Source: Beroe forskalii
Lineage: Eukaryota; Ctenophora; Nuda; Beroida; Beroidae
Direction of reading: 5' to 3'
NCBI GenBank assembly: GCA_011033025.1
Contig: WFMF01000420.1
Location: forward strand, 1-64,000
DNA length: 64,000 nt
The notes under the pieces are model-generated. The model was not told where the DNA came from. It searched no databases and saw nothing but the letters and a program-made list of their open reading frames with translations. Shown here piece by piece: positions 33,360 to 45,700 of this stretch (positions within the stretch are counted from its first letter, which is position 1; every line of letters begins with the position of its first letter). The translations under genes and the position numbers were made by a program.

Positions 33360-34070
33360 ACCCCTCCCAAACTTGTTTTAGTGACCGTGTAAGTTTGGTT
33401 ATACGGTCTCCACTGAATAACTGTACAAAAAATCTTAAAATGAAATCTGATTTTATAAAGGAGCACTCAAAAATCTACTTAAGCGTTGAATCCGGACGAG
33501 GGTCGTCAATTGAGTGGGAAGAAATACTGTTGTTTGGCCAGAATCACCACTTTGAGCTGTTTCCGGTCGGGGTATAATCCGGTTCCATGATCTCAGCTGT
33601 GACCGTATACCTTCGATAATGAACTCGGCACGCCTCGTCCATTATCCAACACACAGTCTCGGCTGTCGCCCTCGACCATGTAAGTTGCGGTATACGGTCA
33701 CCACTTCGACATGTAACCGCTTATTATACCCTCCCAAGCTTGTTTTAGCGACCGTGTAAGTTTGGTTATACGGTCTCCACTGAATAACAGTACAAAAAGC
33801 TTAAAATGAAATTTGATTTTTATAAAGGAGCACTAAAAAATCTACTTAAGCGTTGAATCCGGACGAGGGTCGTCAGTCTTGGTGGGAAAAATACTGTTGT
33901 TTGGTCAGAGAATATCTGTACTGTTTCCGGTCGGGGTATAACGTTCCATGATCTGGACTTATAGTGCGATAATGAACTCACTATCTGTACGTCCATTATC
34001 CATCTGGCTGTCGCCTGACCAGTGTTGGGGAGGACGTCACTATCTGACATGTAAAAGCTTATGGGGACGG
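33360..34070. repeat. Tandem pair of the GTGTAAGTTTGGTTATACGG dispersed repeat
   Basis: Two units of about 360 bp (from 33380 and 33746). The second is altered from about 33918, where ACTATCTG words enter; these foreshadow the following minisatellite. Confidence 0.8.
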
Positions 34071-34379
34071 TAGGACATCATTGGACTTAAAGTATTGGGG
34101 ATGACGTTACATCACTACCCCCGTCAACGTATTGTTTCAGGTCGACACAGCACTGAGAATATCTGCAGTGATGAAAACGACATGTGTAATCCTCAGAGAT
34201 TAATGTGTGAGAAATAGGCGTCATCATCTAACTCACCACTTTGAGCTGTGCTAATGACGTCATCCTATAACCACCCATTTCTCCCATGTTGAACTTGGTG
34301 AATAGTCATCAGATTATAATGCGAGGCACGAGTGTTGCTAATTATGTAATTAAACTCCCAGATAACATCCCCCACTGAG
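34071..34379. other. Transition into the 35 bp array
   Basis: Contains isolated GACTTAAAGT and GATGACGT fragments related to the array, between apparently unique bases. Confidence 0.5.
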
Positions 34380-36110
34380 ATAACCGCAAGCAAATGAGTG
34401 GTTGGGGGAGTGACGTAACTATCTGGACTTAAAGTGATGGGGGAGTGACGTCACTATCTGTACTTAAAGTGCTGGGGGAGTGACGTCACTATCTGGACTT
34501 AAAGTGCTGGGGGAGTGACGTCACTATCTGTACTTAAAGTGCTGGGGGAGTGACGTCACTATCTAGACTTAAAGTGCTGGGGGAGTGACGTCACTATCTG
34601 GACTTAAAGTGCTGGGGGAGTGACGTCACTATCTGTACTTAAAGTGCTGGGGGAGTGACGTCACTATCTGTACTTAAAGTGCTGGGGGAGTGACGTCACT
34701 ATCTGTACTTAAAGTGCTGGGGGAGTGACGTCACTATCTGGGGGAGGACTTAAAGTGCTGGGGGAGTGACGTCACTATCTGTACTTAAAGTGCTGGGGAG
34801 TGACGTCACTATCTGGACTTAAAGTGCTGGGGGAGTGACGTCACTATCTGGACTTAAAGTGCTGGGGAGTGACGTCACTATCTGTACTTAAAGTGCTGGG
34901 GGAGTGACGTCACTATCTGGACTTAAAGTGCTGGGGAGTGACGTCACTATCTGTACTTAAAGTGCTGGGGAGTGACGTCACTATCTGACTTAAAGTGCTG
35001 GGGAGTGACGTCACTATCTGTACTTAAAGTGCTGGGGAGTGACGTCACCATCTGGACTTAAAGTGCTGGGGAGTGACGTCACTATCTGTACTTAAAGTGC
35101 TGGGGAGTGACGTCACTATCTGACTTAAAGTGCTGGGAGCGAGTGACGTCACTATCTAGACTTAAAGTGTTGGGGGAGTGACGTCACTATCTGTACTTAA
35201 AGTGCTGGGGGAGTGGGACGTCACTATCTGTACTTAAAGTGCTGGGGGAGTGACGTCACTATCTGTACTTAAAGTGCTGGGGGAGTGACGTCACTATCTA
35301 GACTTAAAGTGCTGGGGGAGTGACGTCACTATCTGTACTTAAAGTGCTGGGGGAGTGACGTCACTATCTGGACTTAAAGTGCTGGGGGAGTGACGTCACT
35401 ATCTAGACTTAAAGTGCTGGGGAAGTGACGTCACTATCTGGACTTAAAGTGCTGGGGGAGTGACGTCACTATCTGTACTTAAAGTGCTGGGGGAGTGACG
35501 TCACTATCTGTACTTAAAGTGCTGGGGAGTGACGTCACTATCTGTACTTAAAGTGCTGGGGAGTGACGTCACTATCCTGTACTTAAAGTGCTGGGGAGTG
35601 ACGTCACTATCTGTACTTAAAGTGCTGGGGAGTGACGTCACTATCTGAACTTAAAGAACCCTAACGTCACTGGGGAGTGACTTAAAGTGCTGGGGAGTGA
35701 CGTCACTATCTGTACTTAAAAACTGGGGGAGTGACGTCACTATCTGTACTTAAAGTGCTGGGGGAGTGACGTCACTATCTGGACTTAAAGTGCTGGGGGG
35801 AGTGGACGTCACCATCTGTACTTAAAGCTGGGGGAGTGACGTCACTATCTGTACTTAAAAGTTGGGGAGTGACGTCACTATCTGACTTAAAGTGCTGGGG
35901 AGTGACGTCACTATCTGAATGTCACTATCTGTACTTAAAGTGCTGGGGGGAGTGACGTCTTTATCTGACTTTTTCAGTGGGGGGAGAGTGACGTCACCAT
36001 CTGTACTTAAAGTGCTGGGGGAGTGACGTCACTATCTGGTACTTAAAAGTGCTGGGGAGTGACGTCACCATCTAGACCCTTAAAAGTTGGGAGACGTCGC
36101 CTATCTGTAC
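34380..36110. repeat. 35 bp minisatellite, about 48 units, each with a TGACGTCA octamer
   Basis: Unit CTGGGGGAGTGACGTCACTA then TCTGTACTTAAAGTG. G-tract length varies (4-6), and TCTGTAC/TCTGGAC/TCTAGAC variants intermix. TGACGTCA, the canonical palindromic cAMP-response element, is intact in nearly all units. Quality falls towards the right end (from about 35640), where units become irregular. Confidence 0.95.
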
Positions 36111-36490
36111 TTAGTGCTGGGGGAGACGTCACTTTTTAAAAATCCCGGGGGGCCTGCCCCCAATTGGACAAAGGGTAACTCATCACCTTGGGTCCCTTTT
36201 TATCCCCCGGGGAAAAAATTACCCCACTTAAAGGTGGGGGGACGAAAAATTTGGTTTTTTTGGCTTACCCCAAACTAGACCTTTAAAATTTGGGGGGGCT
36301 AATTTACAAAAACGCCCCTACCCTTTTTTAAAAAAATTGGGGGTAATAATTTTTAAAAAATTTAAATCCAAACTTTAAAATTAACGAAAATTAACTTTTT
36401 GGGGGGGGAAAAGCATTTTTATCGATTTAAATTTTGGGGAAAACGCAATTGTTTAAATTGGGGGGGAGCACAATTGGGTAACGTAGTTGT
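36111..36490. other. Likely low-quality sequence (stretched homopolymers)
   Basis: Runs such as GGGGGGGG, AAAAAAA and TTTTTT dominate, with composition unlike either neighbour. It begins where the 35 bp array fades. This is the look of an unreliable read end. Do not interpret features here. Confidence 0.7.
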
Positions 36491-37098
36491 ATGAAACATT
36501 AACTTCCCACCCAGTCCCAAGGTTGTTTGTTTCCTAAAGCAATCAGGTCGGACCAATATCTACATGTTCTCATGTTGCAGCATATCAAAATGATAGGCAT
36601 ATGGAAGTGACATCATAATATTGTGTTATTGCAGGAATTACCGATTGGTAAACCGCCTATCAAATGAAAAGTCGTACACTTACAGTAACCACACTGAATC
36701 TAGTTTGTATCGGTTAATGATGGTCATAATCTTATTTGGTCAAGGTAAAGTAGCCTTGAAATAAAAGCAATTTTTACACAATTATAATTTATAGATTGGT
36801 GTAACTTGAAAAGTAAGGCTCAAAGCTGGACACGATTTGCAATTTTATATAAGAAGGTTGAAAATTTTGTCAAATTTGAGCCGGGGAAATTTTCCCCGGC
36901 TCCATGAATAAAGCCGGGGAAAACCCCTGTCCCCGGCTCCTGCTCCACCCATGAAGGCAGAATTTTCCCCAGCTATTGACAAGGTCAAGACACAGAGTCA
37001 CTGAGCAACAAAGTGTCGGTATGCAGTGACGTATTGACAAGCATAGGGTTTGAGCGGGAACTCTCTCTCTCTACTAGCTCACATACGTCATTACGTCA
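36491..37098. other. Unique stretch with GC-rich hairpins
   Basis: Contains a perfect 25 bp palindrome at 36878-36902 (GAGCCGGGGAAA centre) and further CCGGGGAAAACCCC words up to 36935. A short (CT)n run lies at about 37063. No gene recognised. Confidence 0.5.
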
Positions 37099-37103
37099 CT
37101 GTG

Positions 37104-37944
37104 TAGGGGAGCGATGGGGCAAATGGGATAGTATACCAAATGGGACCCTTGCCGTTTCAGGGAATTTACATGGGTTGGGACTAAATTTTTGTTGCTGCTC
37201 AATGGGTCACCGAGATAGCTCACTTAAACCATAAAGTCATTGAGATAATTCAATCAGGCTCTTCTTCACACGCACTTCCTTACACCAGATAATGAGTAAC
37301 GATTTTGCTTGTTTTACTCCTATCATGACATGATTTGTATTGGAATATTCCCTTTATGTTTGATTGTATTTGGTTCGTCATCATGTATTCTCCAGTGATT
37401 GATGGGTTTTTGGTTGGTTAATGATAGTCTAATATGTTAATTAGCCATAAATCGAATTGCCATATAGATTGTAAATGGGATACTCATGAATTTGTAATAT
37501 GGGATATCCCATTTGACCATTTTACTATATCCCATTTGACCAACTATGCTTTTCTAATTTTCCATTTAGTTGGGACATGGTTTGAACTTTATCATTTTAC
37601 CATAAAAATGTATTCGTATTTCATTTGTACTATCCAGACATCCAAAAATTTAGTTTTAAATACACGATGTTAAATGGGATACTGGAAGTTGGTCAAATGG
37701 GATATCCCATTTGGGGCTATTTACGGGTCCCATTTGACATACTTTACAGGAAAATCAAATGAGGGTTGGCCAAACGGGACGAGGCCACACCCAAAATGGG
37801 CAGGAATGGTGAAGTTTGGTTTTTAGTACACCAATCTACAGGCAATAGCGAGAATCTACGCAAAAAATTTCATGGAAATCGGCTAAAATGAAAACTCTAC
37901 AGACTTTAGAATTTTAGGGTCCCATTTGCCCCATCGCTCCCCTA
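37104..37944. mobile_element. 841 bp inverted-repeat element with AAATGGGATA motifs
   Basis: Ends TAGGGGAGCGATGGGGCAAA and TTTGCCCCATCGCTCCCCTA, perfect inverses that extend to AATGGGA. CTGTG flanks both sides (37099-37103 and 37945-37949); alternatively the terminal TA is the duplication. Inside, CAAATGGGATA or its inverse recurs about ten times in both orientations, including back-to-back GGGATATCCC. Non-coding. Confidence 0.85.
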
Positions 37945-37949
37945 CTGTG

Positions 37950-38279
37950 TACAGTGCTCGTGCCTTGACATTGCCAATTGCTGTGTATCTTGTATAATGT
38001 ATATTGTATTTCACATAATAGCAGACATAGATTGTCGTATTATATATTCAGTGCATTTTCTAATAATTAATTTAATTCAATTACCTATAGATTTAGTTAA
38101 GATAAGAGCGTAGTGATATGAATATGTTGCGTGTCAGTTGTATGTTCTAACCAATTAACTTCTCAGAATGTATGACTATGATGAATGATATATTCATTGA
38201 AATATCACAAGAACACGACGTTTTAATTGTTACAATTGAAGATGTTCGTAACCACTCTACTCGTCCTATTTCTGATTAA
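37950..38279. repeat. Dispersed repeat copy
   Basis: Same sequence as 32656-33000 with few differences. It abuts LINE-like coding sequence at 38280. Confidence 0.8.
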
Positions 38280-38614
38280 ATTAACACAGGACCTCTTGTT
38301 TGATGTTTCTACGATGCTGCATGAGTTTTCCCTCGAAACACAGTGTAAAGATATCAGTTCAGTAGCGTCCGATAGATTTGCGAGTGCAAAGTACAACAAG
38401 GAGGTATTATCAGTGTGGCTGGCAGAAACTTAGAAGCAACTAAAACTGTGCTACGATGGATTGAAAGTTTCCACAGGAAAGATAGACGAGCTAAAAGAGG
38501 AAGTTATCAGCCTGCAGAAGAGTGAACTTCAGAAACAGAGAAAGCAGTTCGATGAAGCTCAGAGTGAGACGGTGGGAAAACTTCAGACTGCGGTTAAATC
38601 AGAACTAAAGAGCT
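38280..38614 (+). pseudogene. LINE ORF1-like coiled-coil fragment
   Basis: One frame reads LTQDLLFDVSTMLHEFSLET, a single TAG (38431-38433), then DGLKVSTGKIDELKEEVISL followed by a lysine/glutamate/glutamine-rich helix (QKQRKQFDEAQSETVGKLQT). The heptad spacing of L, I and V suits a coiled coil as in the N-terminal half of LINE ORF1 proteins. That assignment is by style, not by a diagnostic motif. The frame is cut at 38615 by a TA-type element end (CCCAGCCGGCA), so the protein end is lost. Confidence 0.5.
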
Positions 38615-38649
38615 CCCAGCCGGCACAGAAACGTTTTAAATACGTTTAA

Positions 38650-40985
38650 CCCATTACTGCCCAGAATACATTTTTTGTCGAGTTTTTTCATGAAACTTTG
38701 GGAACCTAGTGATAATGGTTATAATAGTAGGAGTTTAAAATTTCAGCTCTCTACCTTTTTTACTTTTTGAGATATGAAGCTGGTTCGTTTTCGGCCCTCT
38801 GGACTGGGCCGAAATTGAACCGAACTCCAAATTGGATATAAACAAACGTAAGAAAGATTCAAATGGTCAGAAATTGAAAATCATGTGGTACTGTAGCATG
38901 ATAAAAGTCATGCATTCGTTTAAGATACCTAATCACCGATTTGGTGCATTTTCGGCCCACTGGGCATAACTACATATATGGCTGTTTTAAGTTACAAATT
39001 GACTTTTAGAAGTATCTACCTTGTCTTATCAATTAATTAGCTATACCTTAGTCTTATTAAACACTAGTTGCAAGTTTTAATCCTTGAAACTGACCTAGTG
39101 CATTTTCGGCCCACTAGGCAGACTTGCTTTACTGGGTATTAATTGCTCTTATTATTCTGGAAATACTATCTTATTGGTTGTTTTAGTAAATGATAATAAC
39201 AATTGGTGCAATAATTCAGGAAAAATGTAAATGGTGCATTTTCGGACCACTGGGAAAGTGTGTTTTTCAGAATCAAAACAAATTCTTGTTCGAATGAAAA
39301 CCGTTTTAGGCTTACAGAATCATGTTTCCCAGGTCCTTTCTCTCGGTTTAGACTCCCAAAATCGTGTTTCCTATGTCTCAACCCTCCGTTCAGGCTTTCA
39401 GAATCGTGTTTCCTAAGTCTCTGCACTCGGTTCAGGCTCCAAAATCGTGTTTCCTAGGTCTCTACACTCGGTTCAGGCTCCCAAAATCGTGTTGCTAGGT
39501 CTCAACCCTTGGTTCAGGCTCCCAAATCGTGTTTCCTAGGTCTCTGTACTCAGTCAAGGCTTCCAAAATCGTGTTTCCTAGGTTTCTGCACTCGGTTCAG
39601 GCTCCCAAAATCGTGTTTCCTATGTCTCAACCCTTGGTTCAGGCTCCCAAATCGTGTTTCCTAGGTCTCTGCACACAGTCAAGGCTTCCAAAATCGTGTT
39701 TTCTAGGTTTCTGCACTCGGTTCAGGCTCCCAAAATCGTGTTTCCTACCTCAACCTTCCGTTCAGGCTTTCAGAATCGTGTTTCCTAGGTCTCTGCACTC
39801 GGTTCAGGCTCCAAAATCGTGTTTCCTAGGTCTCAACCCTTGGCTCAGGCTACCAAGATCGTGTTTCCTAGGTCTCTGCACTCAGCCAAGGCTTCCAAAA
39901 TCGTGTTTCCTAGGTTTCTGCACTCGGTTCAGGCTCCAAAAATCGTGTTTCCTATGTCTCAACCCTTGGTTCAGGCTCCCAAAATCGTGTTTCCTGCCTC
40001 AACCTTCCGTTCAGGCTTTCAGAATCGTGTTTCTTAGGTCTCTGCACTCGGTTCAGGCTCCAAAATCGTGTTTCCTAGGTCTCTACACTCGGTTCAGGCT
40101 CCCAAAATCGTGTTTCCTAGGTTTCTGCACTCGGTTTAGACTACCAGGATAGTGATTCTTAGGCCTCTTGACTGATTTATGCTGATTTATGTTTCCAAGG
40201 TCGAAACACTCAGTTTAACCTCTTACAATTGTGTTTCTTATGCAGAGAACATGAAAATTAAATCGTGTTTTCATACCTAATCTCTTTAATTGGGCCTGCA
40301 TTGTCAAGGCCCAGTGGTTCATTTTCGGCCCAAGTGTTGATTTCCATCGGTTTTGGTCAAGTTTTTGATGAACCATGGAGTCCTGAGACAGAAATTCTGT
40401 AAAGAAGTTACAAAATATTCCTTAGCGTGAGGAAATTTTGGGTCTGCCCAGTGGGCCTTTTTAGCACCAGACATGCTTTTTCGACCAGATTAAGCCTATG
40501 AACGAGCAGCTATGTATATTTGTCATCACCTGATTAAGTTTTAAATGTTTTATTCCTTTTTATATAACGGTTAAGGGCAAATTCAGGTTTGGTTCATTTT
40601 CGGACCAGCCCAGTGGTTCAATTTCGGCCCAGTTTTTCAAAGCTCTATTTTGGGGACTTGCATTTGAGTCTAAGGTTTGAGATTTATACCAATGCGTAGC
40701 CAATTAATTGTTCTTTACAATGAACACTCCTCAAATATGATGAATTGTGATCATATACCCTCAAAATTCTAATGAAATTAAGCCTTTAATTTTTGTGTTT
40801 ACCGCTAATTAATTAATTGATTACTAATGAACGTGATGAGATGGTGACATAAAAACATTTTCAAATAAAATCCCAACTTCTCTGCTAGTGAATTAAGGTA
40901 CTAAAACGTCCAAAATGAATATGCATCATGCTTAGATGTGGGCTTAAAGTTGCGTTGTATTATCGGCCCGCTGGGCTCTAATGGG
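38650..40985 (+). mobile_element. TTAA-type (piggyBac-like) element, copy B, complete, 2.3 kb
   Basis: TTAA occurs on both sides (38646-38649 and 40986-40989). Ends are CCCATTACTGCCCAG and, inverted, CCCATTAGAGCCCAG. Removing the element rejoins a TACGTTTAATAAACG sequence known from 54435-54450. A TTAA duplication and a CCC start fit piggyBac; Kolobok also uses TTAA. It carries many copies of a TTTTCGGCCCACTGGGC-type motif near both ends and a central array. No transposase, hence non-autonomous. Confidence 0.93.
39305..40150. repeat. About 42 bp array, roughly 20 units, in copy B
   Basis: Same unit as in copy A (GGCTCCCAAAATCGTGTTTC). The 5' and 3' boundary units (TTCTCTCGGTTTAGACTCCC and GGTTTAGACTACCAGGATAG) are identical in kind to those of copies A and C, so the array position is homologous. 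Confidence 0.93.
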
Positions 40986-41290
40986 TTAATAAACGTTTTT
41001 TAGGAAACCATAACGAAACGAAGTAACGTTTAATAAACGTTTATTAAACGTTCTTTTGCGTAACGGATAAAACGAAAAAACCGGTTTGAATCTAACGTTT
41101 AATAAACGTTTCTTGGGAAACATTTCTTAAACGTCATACAGAAACAGTAATTAAACAGAAAATTGGTCTTGCAATTTGGTTTATTTTTGGTTTATAAATC
41201 GTTTTCAAAAAACGTTTCTGATTGGTTTCCCGAAACGATAAATAAACCCAACTAATTAATAATTTAATCCTTAATTATTTTTTCTCAACA

Positions 41291-42125
41291 AAATTTCAGC
41301 CCTCCTCACCATGTTGGAAAAACATGGTTGTAAAAAAATTTAAAAGGGTTTTTTTTTCCCTTCAAACAAAAAATTTCTGAACTCCAGGGGGCCCGGGGTT
41401 ATCAAAAATAAAATTTTTTTTTTCAATGAAAAATCTTAACTTTTTTAAAATTTTTTTTTTTTTAAAAAATTTTTTAAAATTTCGTTTTTAGGTTTTAAAA
41501 CGTTTTTAAAATTTTTAAAAAGTTTTCCCCCCCTGGGCTACCAATTTTTTGATTTTCTCGTTGAAAAATTGTTAAAAAAATTTTCGGGGGTTTTTAAGGA
41601 AATAGTTGCCCGGGGGACTTTTTTTTTTTGGGGGTTTTCCAGGGCTGGGTTTTCTTAGGAGCAGCTGGGTTTTTAAAAGGGGGGGGGGGGGGGTTTTTGG
41701 GGTTTTCAGGGCCGGGGGTTTCTCAGGGGCGCTGGGTTTCTCGGGGGGGGAGCTGGGGTTTCCGGGCACTGGGTTGTCCAGGAGCACTGGGTTTTTTTAA
41801 GGGGGCTGGGATTTTTCTCAGGGGCCCTTTTCTGGGGGCACTTTTCCAAATGGGTTTGGAAAGGGGCTTTTATAAAACCGGGTTTTTAAAACTGGGCCTT
41901 CAACAGTGGGTTTGCCCAAAAATTTTGGGGGGGTGGGTTTTTCCCAAAAGGGGGTTTTCCAGGGTTTTTTTTTTTTGGGGAAAGGTTTTCTTGGGGCACT
42001 ATTCTCAAGGGGCTGGGGCCAGCTTGGGCCTTTTTTCCCAAATCCTTTTTGGTTTTGGGGGAAAAAAAAAACACCCCTTTTTTTTTTTAAAACTTTTTTG
42101 GGAAATCATAAATTGGGTTCCTACA
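41291..42125. other. Likely low-quality sequence, partly a garbled 24 bp minisatellite
   Basis: Extreme homopolymers (T, A and G runs up to 15). Between about 41640 and 42040, words such as GGAGCAGCTGGGTTT, GGAGCACTGGGTTT and GGGTTTCTCAGGGGCGCTGG resemble the minisatellite at 61480-64000. This suggests a poor read through such an array. The open frames here are artefacts. Confidence 0.7.
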
Positions 42126-42340
42126 TTCTATGACAGATAGAGCTTAGTGATATGAATATGTTGCGTGTCAGTTGTATGTTCTAACCAAAAACTCTCTCAG
42201 AATGTATGACTATGATGAATGATATATTCATTGAAATATCACGGGAACACGGCGTTTTGATTGTTACAATTGAAGATGTTCGTAACCACTCTACTCGTCC
42301 TATTTCTGATTAAATTGACGAAGAAATCCCTATTCTACAA
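42126..42340. repeat. Dispersed repeat copy, 5'-truncated
   Basis: Matches 32815-33020 (GTGATATGAATATGTTGCGT onward), including the GACGAAGAAATCCCTATTCT end. Confidence 0.8.
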
Positions 42341-42774
42341 TTGGACCTAGCAACTTCATATTCACTGAACAGATTGATTCATCACAGTTCACACGTCGTT
42401 CAACTGTCAAGTAATTGAACCTCAGTTATACCTTATGATTATAGGCAGTAAAGAAGTGAAGCAATGAGTTGCTGTTAAGATTTTGTACTTCGTTAAGACA
42501 AGACGTTTTGATCATTCTAAACAATAAATAATGATAAAAAATACTTAGTACCAAGTAAATAGGTATTGCTCTAGTAAAGCAAGGAACTGATATAAGTAAA
42601 TAATTATAAAAAAAGATCGGCGAATTGTAATTCATCCCTGCTTCCTTGGCTTGGCATCATTCCAAATTATCATTAAGTGAACCCAAAGTGTTAAAAATGT
42701 GTCCCAGGTGCCGACAATCCGACATAGCACATGCAATTCAAATTCAGTGACTTCACATTCATCTATAAGATTAT
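42341..42774. other. Unassigned AT-rich sequence
   Basis: No feature recognised. Confidence 0.35.
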
Positions 42775-45700
42775 CCCATTAGAGCCCAGCGGGCCGATAA
42801 TACAACGCAACTTTAAGCCCACATCTAAGCATGATGCATATTCATTTGGGACGTTTCAATACCTTAATTCAATAGCAGACAAGTTGGAATTTTATTTGGC
42901 AATGTTTTTATGTCAACATCTCATCACTTTCATTAGTAATTAATTAATTAATTTACGGTAAACACAAAAATTAAAGGCTTAATTTCATTAGAATTTTGAG
43001 GGTATATGATCACAATTCATCATATTTGAGGAGTGTTCATAGTAAAGAACTATTAATTGGCTACGCATTGGTAAAAATCTCAAACCTTAGACTCAAATGC
43101 AAGTCCCCAAAATAGAGCTTTGAAAAACTGGGCCGAAATTGAACCACTGGGCTGGGCCGAAAATGAACCAAACCTGAATTTTCCCTTAACCGTTATATAA
43201 AAAGGAATAAAACATTTAAAACTTAATGAGGTGATGACAAATATACATAGTTGCTCGGTCATAGGCTTCATCTGGTCGAAAAAGCATGTCTGGTGCTAAA
43301 AAGGCCCACTGGGCAGACCCAAAATTTCCTCACGCTAAGGCATATTTTGTAAGCTCTTCACAGAATTTCTGTCTCAGGACTCCATGGTTCATCAAAAACT
43401 TGACCAAAACCGATGGATATCAACACTTGGGCCGAAAATGAACCACTGGGCCTTGACAATGCAGGCCCAATTGAAGATATTAGGTATAAAAACACGATTT
43501 AATTTTCATGTTCTCTGCATAAGAAACACAATTGTAAGAGGTTAAACTGAGTGTTTCGACCTTGGAAACATAAATCAGCATAAATCAGTCAAGAGGCCTA
43601 AGAATCACTATCCTGGTAGTCTAAACCGAGTGCAGAAACCTAGGAAACACGTTTTTGGAACCTGAACCGAATGCAGAAACCTAGGAAACACGTTTTGGGA
43701 ACCTGAACCGAATGCAGAGACCTAGGTTCCATGATTTTGGGATCCTGAACTGAGTGCAGAGACCTATGAAACACGATTTTGGGAGCCTGAACTGAGTGCA
43801 GAGACCTAGGAAACACGATTTTGGGAGCCTGAACCAAGGGTTGAGACCTAGCAAACACGATTTTGGGAGCCTGAACCATGGGTTGAAACCTAGGAAACAC
43901 GATTTTGGGAGCCTGAACCAAGGGTTGAGACCTAGGAAACACGATTTTGGGAGCCTGAACCAAGGGTTGAGACCTAGGAAACACGATTTTTGGAGCCTGA
44001 ACCGAGTGCAGAAACCTAGGGAACACGATTTTGGAAGCCTTGACTGAGTGCAGAGACCTAGGAAACACGATTTGGGAGCTTGAACCAAGGGTTGAGACCT
44101 AGGAAACACGATTTTGGGAGCCTGAACCGAGTGCAGAAACCTAGGAAACACGATTTTGGAAGCCTTAACTGAGTGCAGAGACCTAGGAAACACAATTTTG
44201 GGAGCCTGAACCAAGGGTTGAGACCTAGGAAACACGATTTTGGGAGCCTGAACCGACTGCAGAAACCTAGGAAACACGATTTTGGGAGCCTGAACCGAGT
44301 GCAGAGACCTAGGAAACACGAATTTGGGAGCCTGAACCAAGGGTTGAGACTTAGGAAACACGATTTTGGGATCCTGAATCGAGTGCAGAAACCTAGGAAA
44401 CACGATTTTGGAAGCCTTAACTGAGTGCAGAGACATAGGAAACACGATTATGGGAGCCTGAACCGAGTGCAGAGACCTAGGAAACACGAATTTGGGAGCC
44501 TGAACCGAGTGCAGAGACCTAGGAAACACGAATTTGGGAGCCTGAACCGAGTGCAGAGACCTAGGAAACACGAATTTGGGAGCCTGAACCGAGTGCAGAG
44601 ACCTAGGAAACACGATTTTGGGAGCCTGAACCGAGTGCAGAAACCTAGGGAACACGATTTTGGAAGCCTTGAAGCCTATTGACTGAGTGCAGAGACCTAG
44701 GAAACACGATTTGGGAGCTTGAACCAAGGGTTGAGACCTAGGAAACACGATTTTGGGAGCCTGAACCGAGTGCAGAAACCTAGGAAACACGATTTTGGAA
44801 GCCTTAACTGAGTGCAGAGACCTAGGAAACACGATTATGGGAGCCTGAACCAAGGGTTGAGACCTAGGAAACACGATTTTGGGAGCCTGAACCGAGTGCA
44901 GAAACCTAGGAAACACGATTTTGGGAGCCTGAACCGAGTGCAGAGACCTAGGAAACACGAATTTGGGAGCCTGAACCGAGTGCAGAAACCTAGGAAACAC
45001 GAATTTGGGAGCCTGAACCGAGTGCAGAGACCTAGGAAACACGAATTTGGGAGCCTGAACCGAGTGCAGAGACCTAGGAAACACGATTTTGGGAGCCTGA
45101 ACCGAGTGCAGAAACCTAGGGAACACGATTTTGGAAGCCTTGAAGCCTATTGACTGAGTGCAGAGACCTAGGAAACACGATTTGGGAGCTTGAACCAAGG
45201 GTTGAGACCTAGGAAACACGATTTTGGGATCCTGAATCGAGTGCAGAAACCTAGGAAACACGATTTTGGAAGCCTTAACTGAGTGCAGAGACATAGGAAA
45301 CACGATTTTGGGAGCCTAAACCGAGAGAGAGGACCTGGGAAACATGATTCTGTAAGCCTAAAACGGTTTTCATTCGAATATACAAATTTCAGTTTTTTAA
45401 GATTAGAATTTGTTTTGATTCTGAAAAACACACTTTCCCAGTGGTCCGAAAATGCACCATTTACATTTTTCTTGAATTATTGCACCAATTTTTATTATCA
45501 TTTACTAAAACAACCAATAAGATAGTATTTCCAGTATAATAAGAGCAATTAATACCCAGTAAAGCAAGTCTGCCTAGTGGGCCGAAAATGCACCAGATCT
45601 GTTTCAAGGATTAAAACTTGCAACTAATGTTTATTAAGGCTAAGGTATAGCTAATTAATTGATAAGACAAGGTAGATACTTATAAAAGTCAATTTGTAAC

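Larger units (their letters stand above)
38615..41290. mobile_element. Second, partial copy of the ACGTTT-rich element, split by a TTAA element
   Basis: 38615-38649 (CCCAGCCGGCACAGAAACGT) and 40990-41290 together match, in inverse orientation, the right-hand end of the intact element at 53189-54469. They are separated by an insertion at TTAA. The far end of this copy is lost in poor sequence after 41290. This gives a relative order: LINE remnant, then this element, then the TTAA element. Confidence 0.8.

Noticed and set aside
41606-42140. Gly/Phe-rich open frames
   Set aside because: They lie in homopolymer-stretched, probably low-quality sequence.
43681-45303. 540-codon open frame on the minus strand
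   Set aside because: It lies wholly in the ~42 bp tandem array of a transposon, changes between repeat peptides after indels, and homologous arrays in copies A and B are frame-broken. A product of the period, not a gene.
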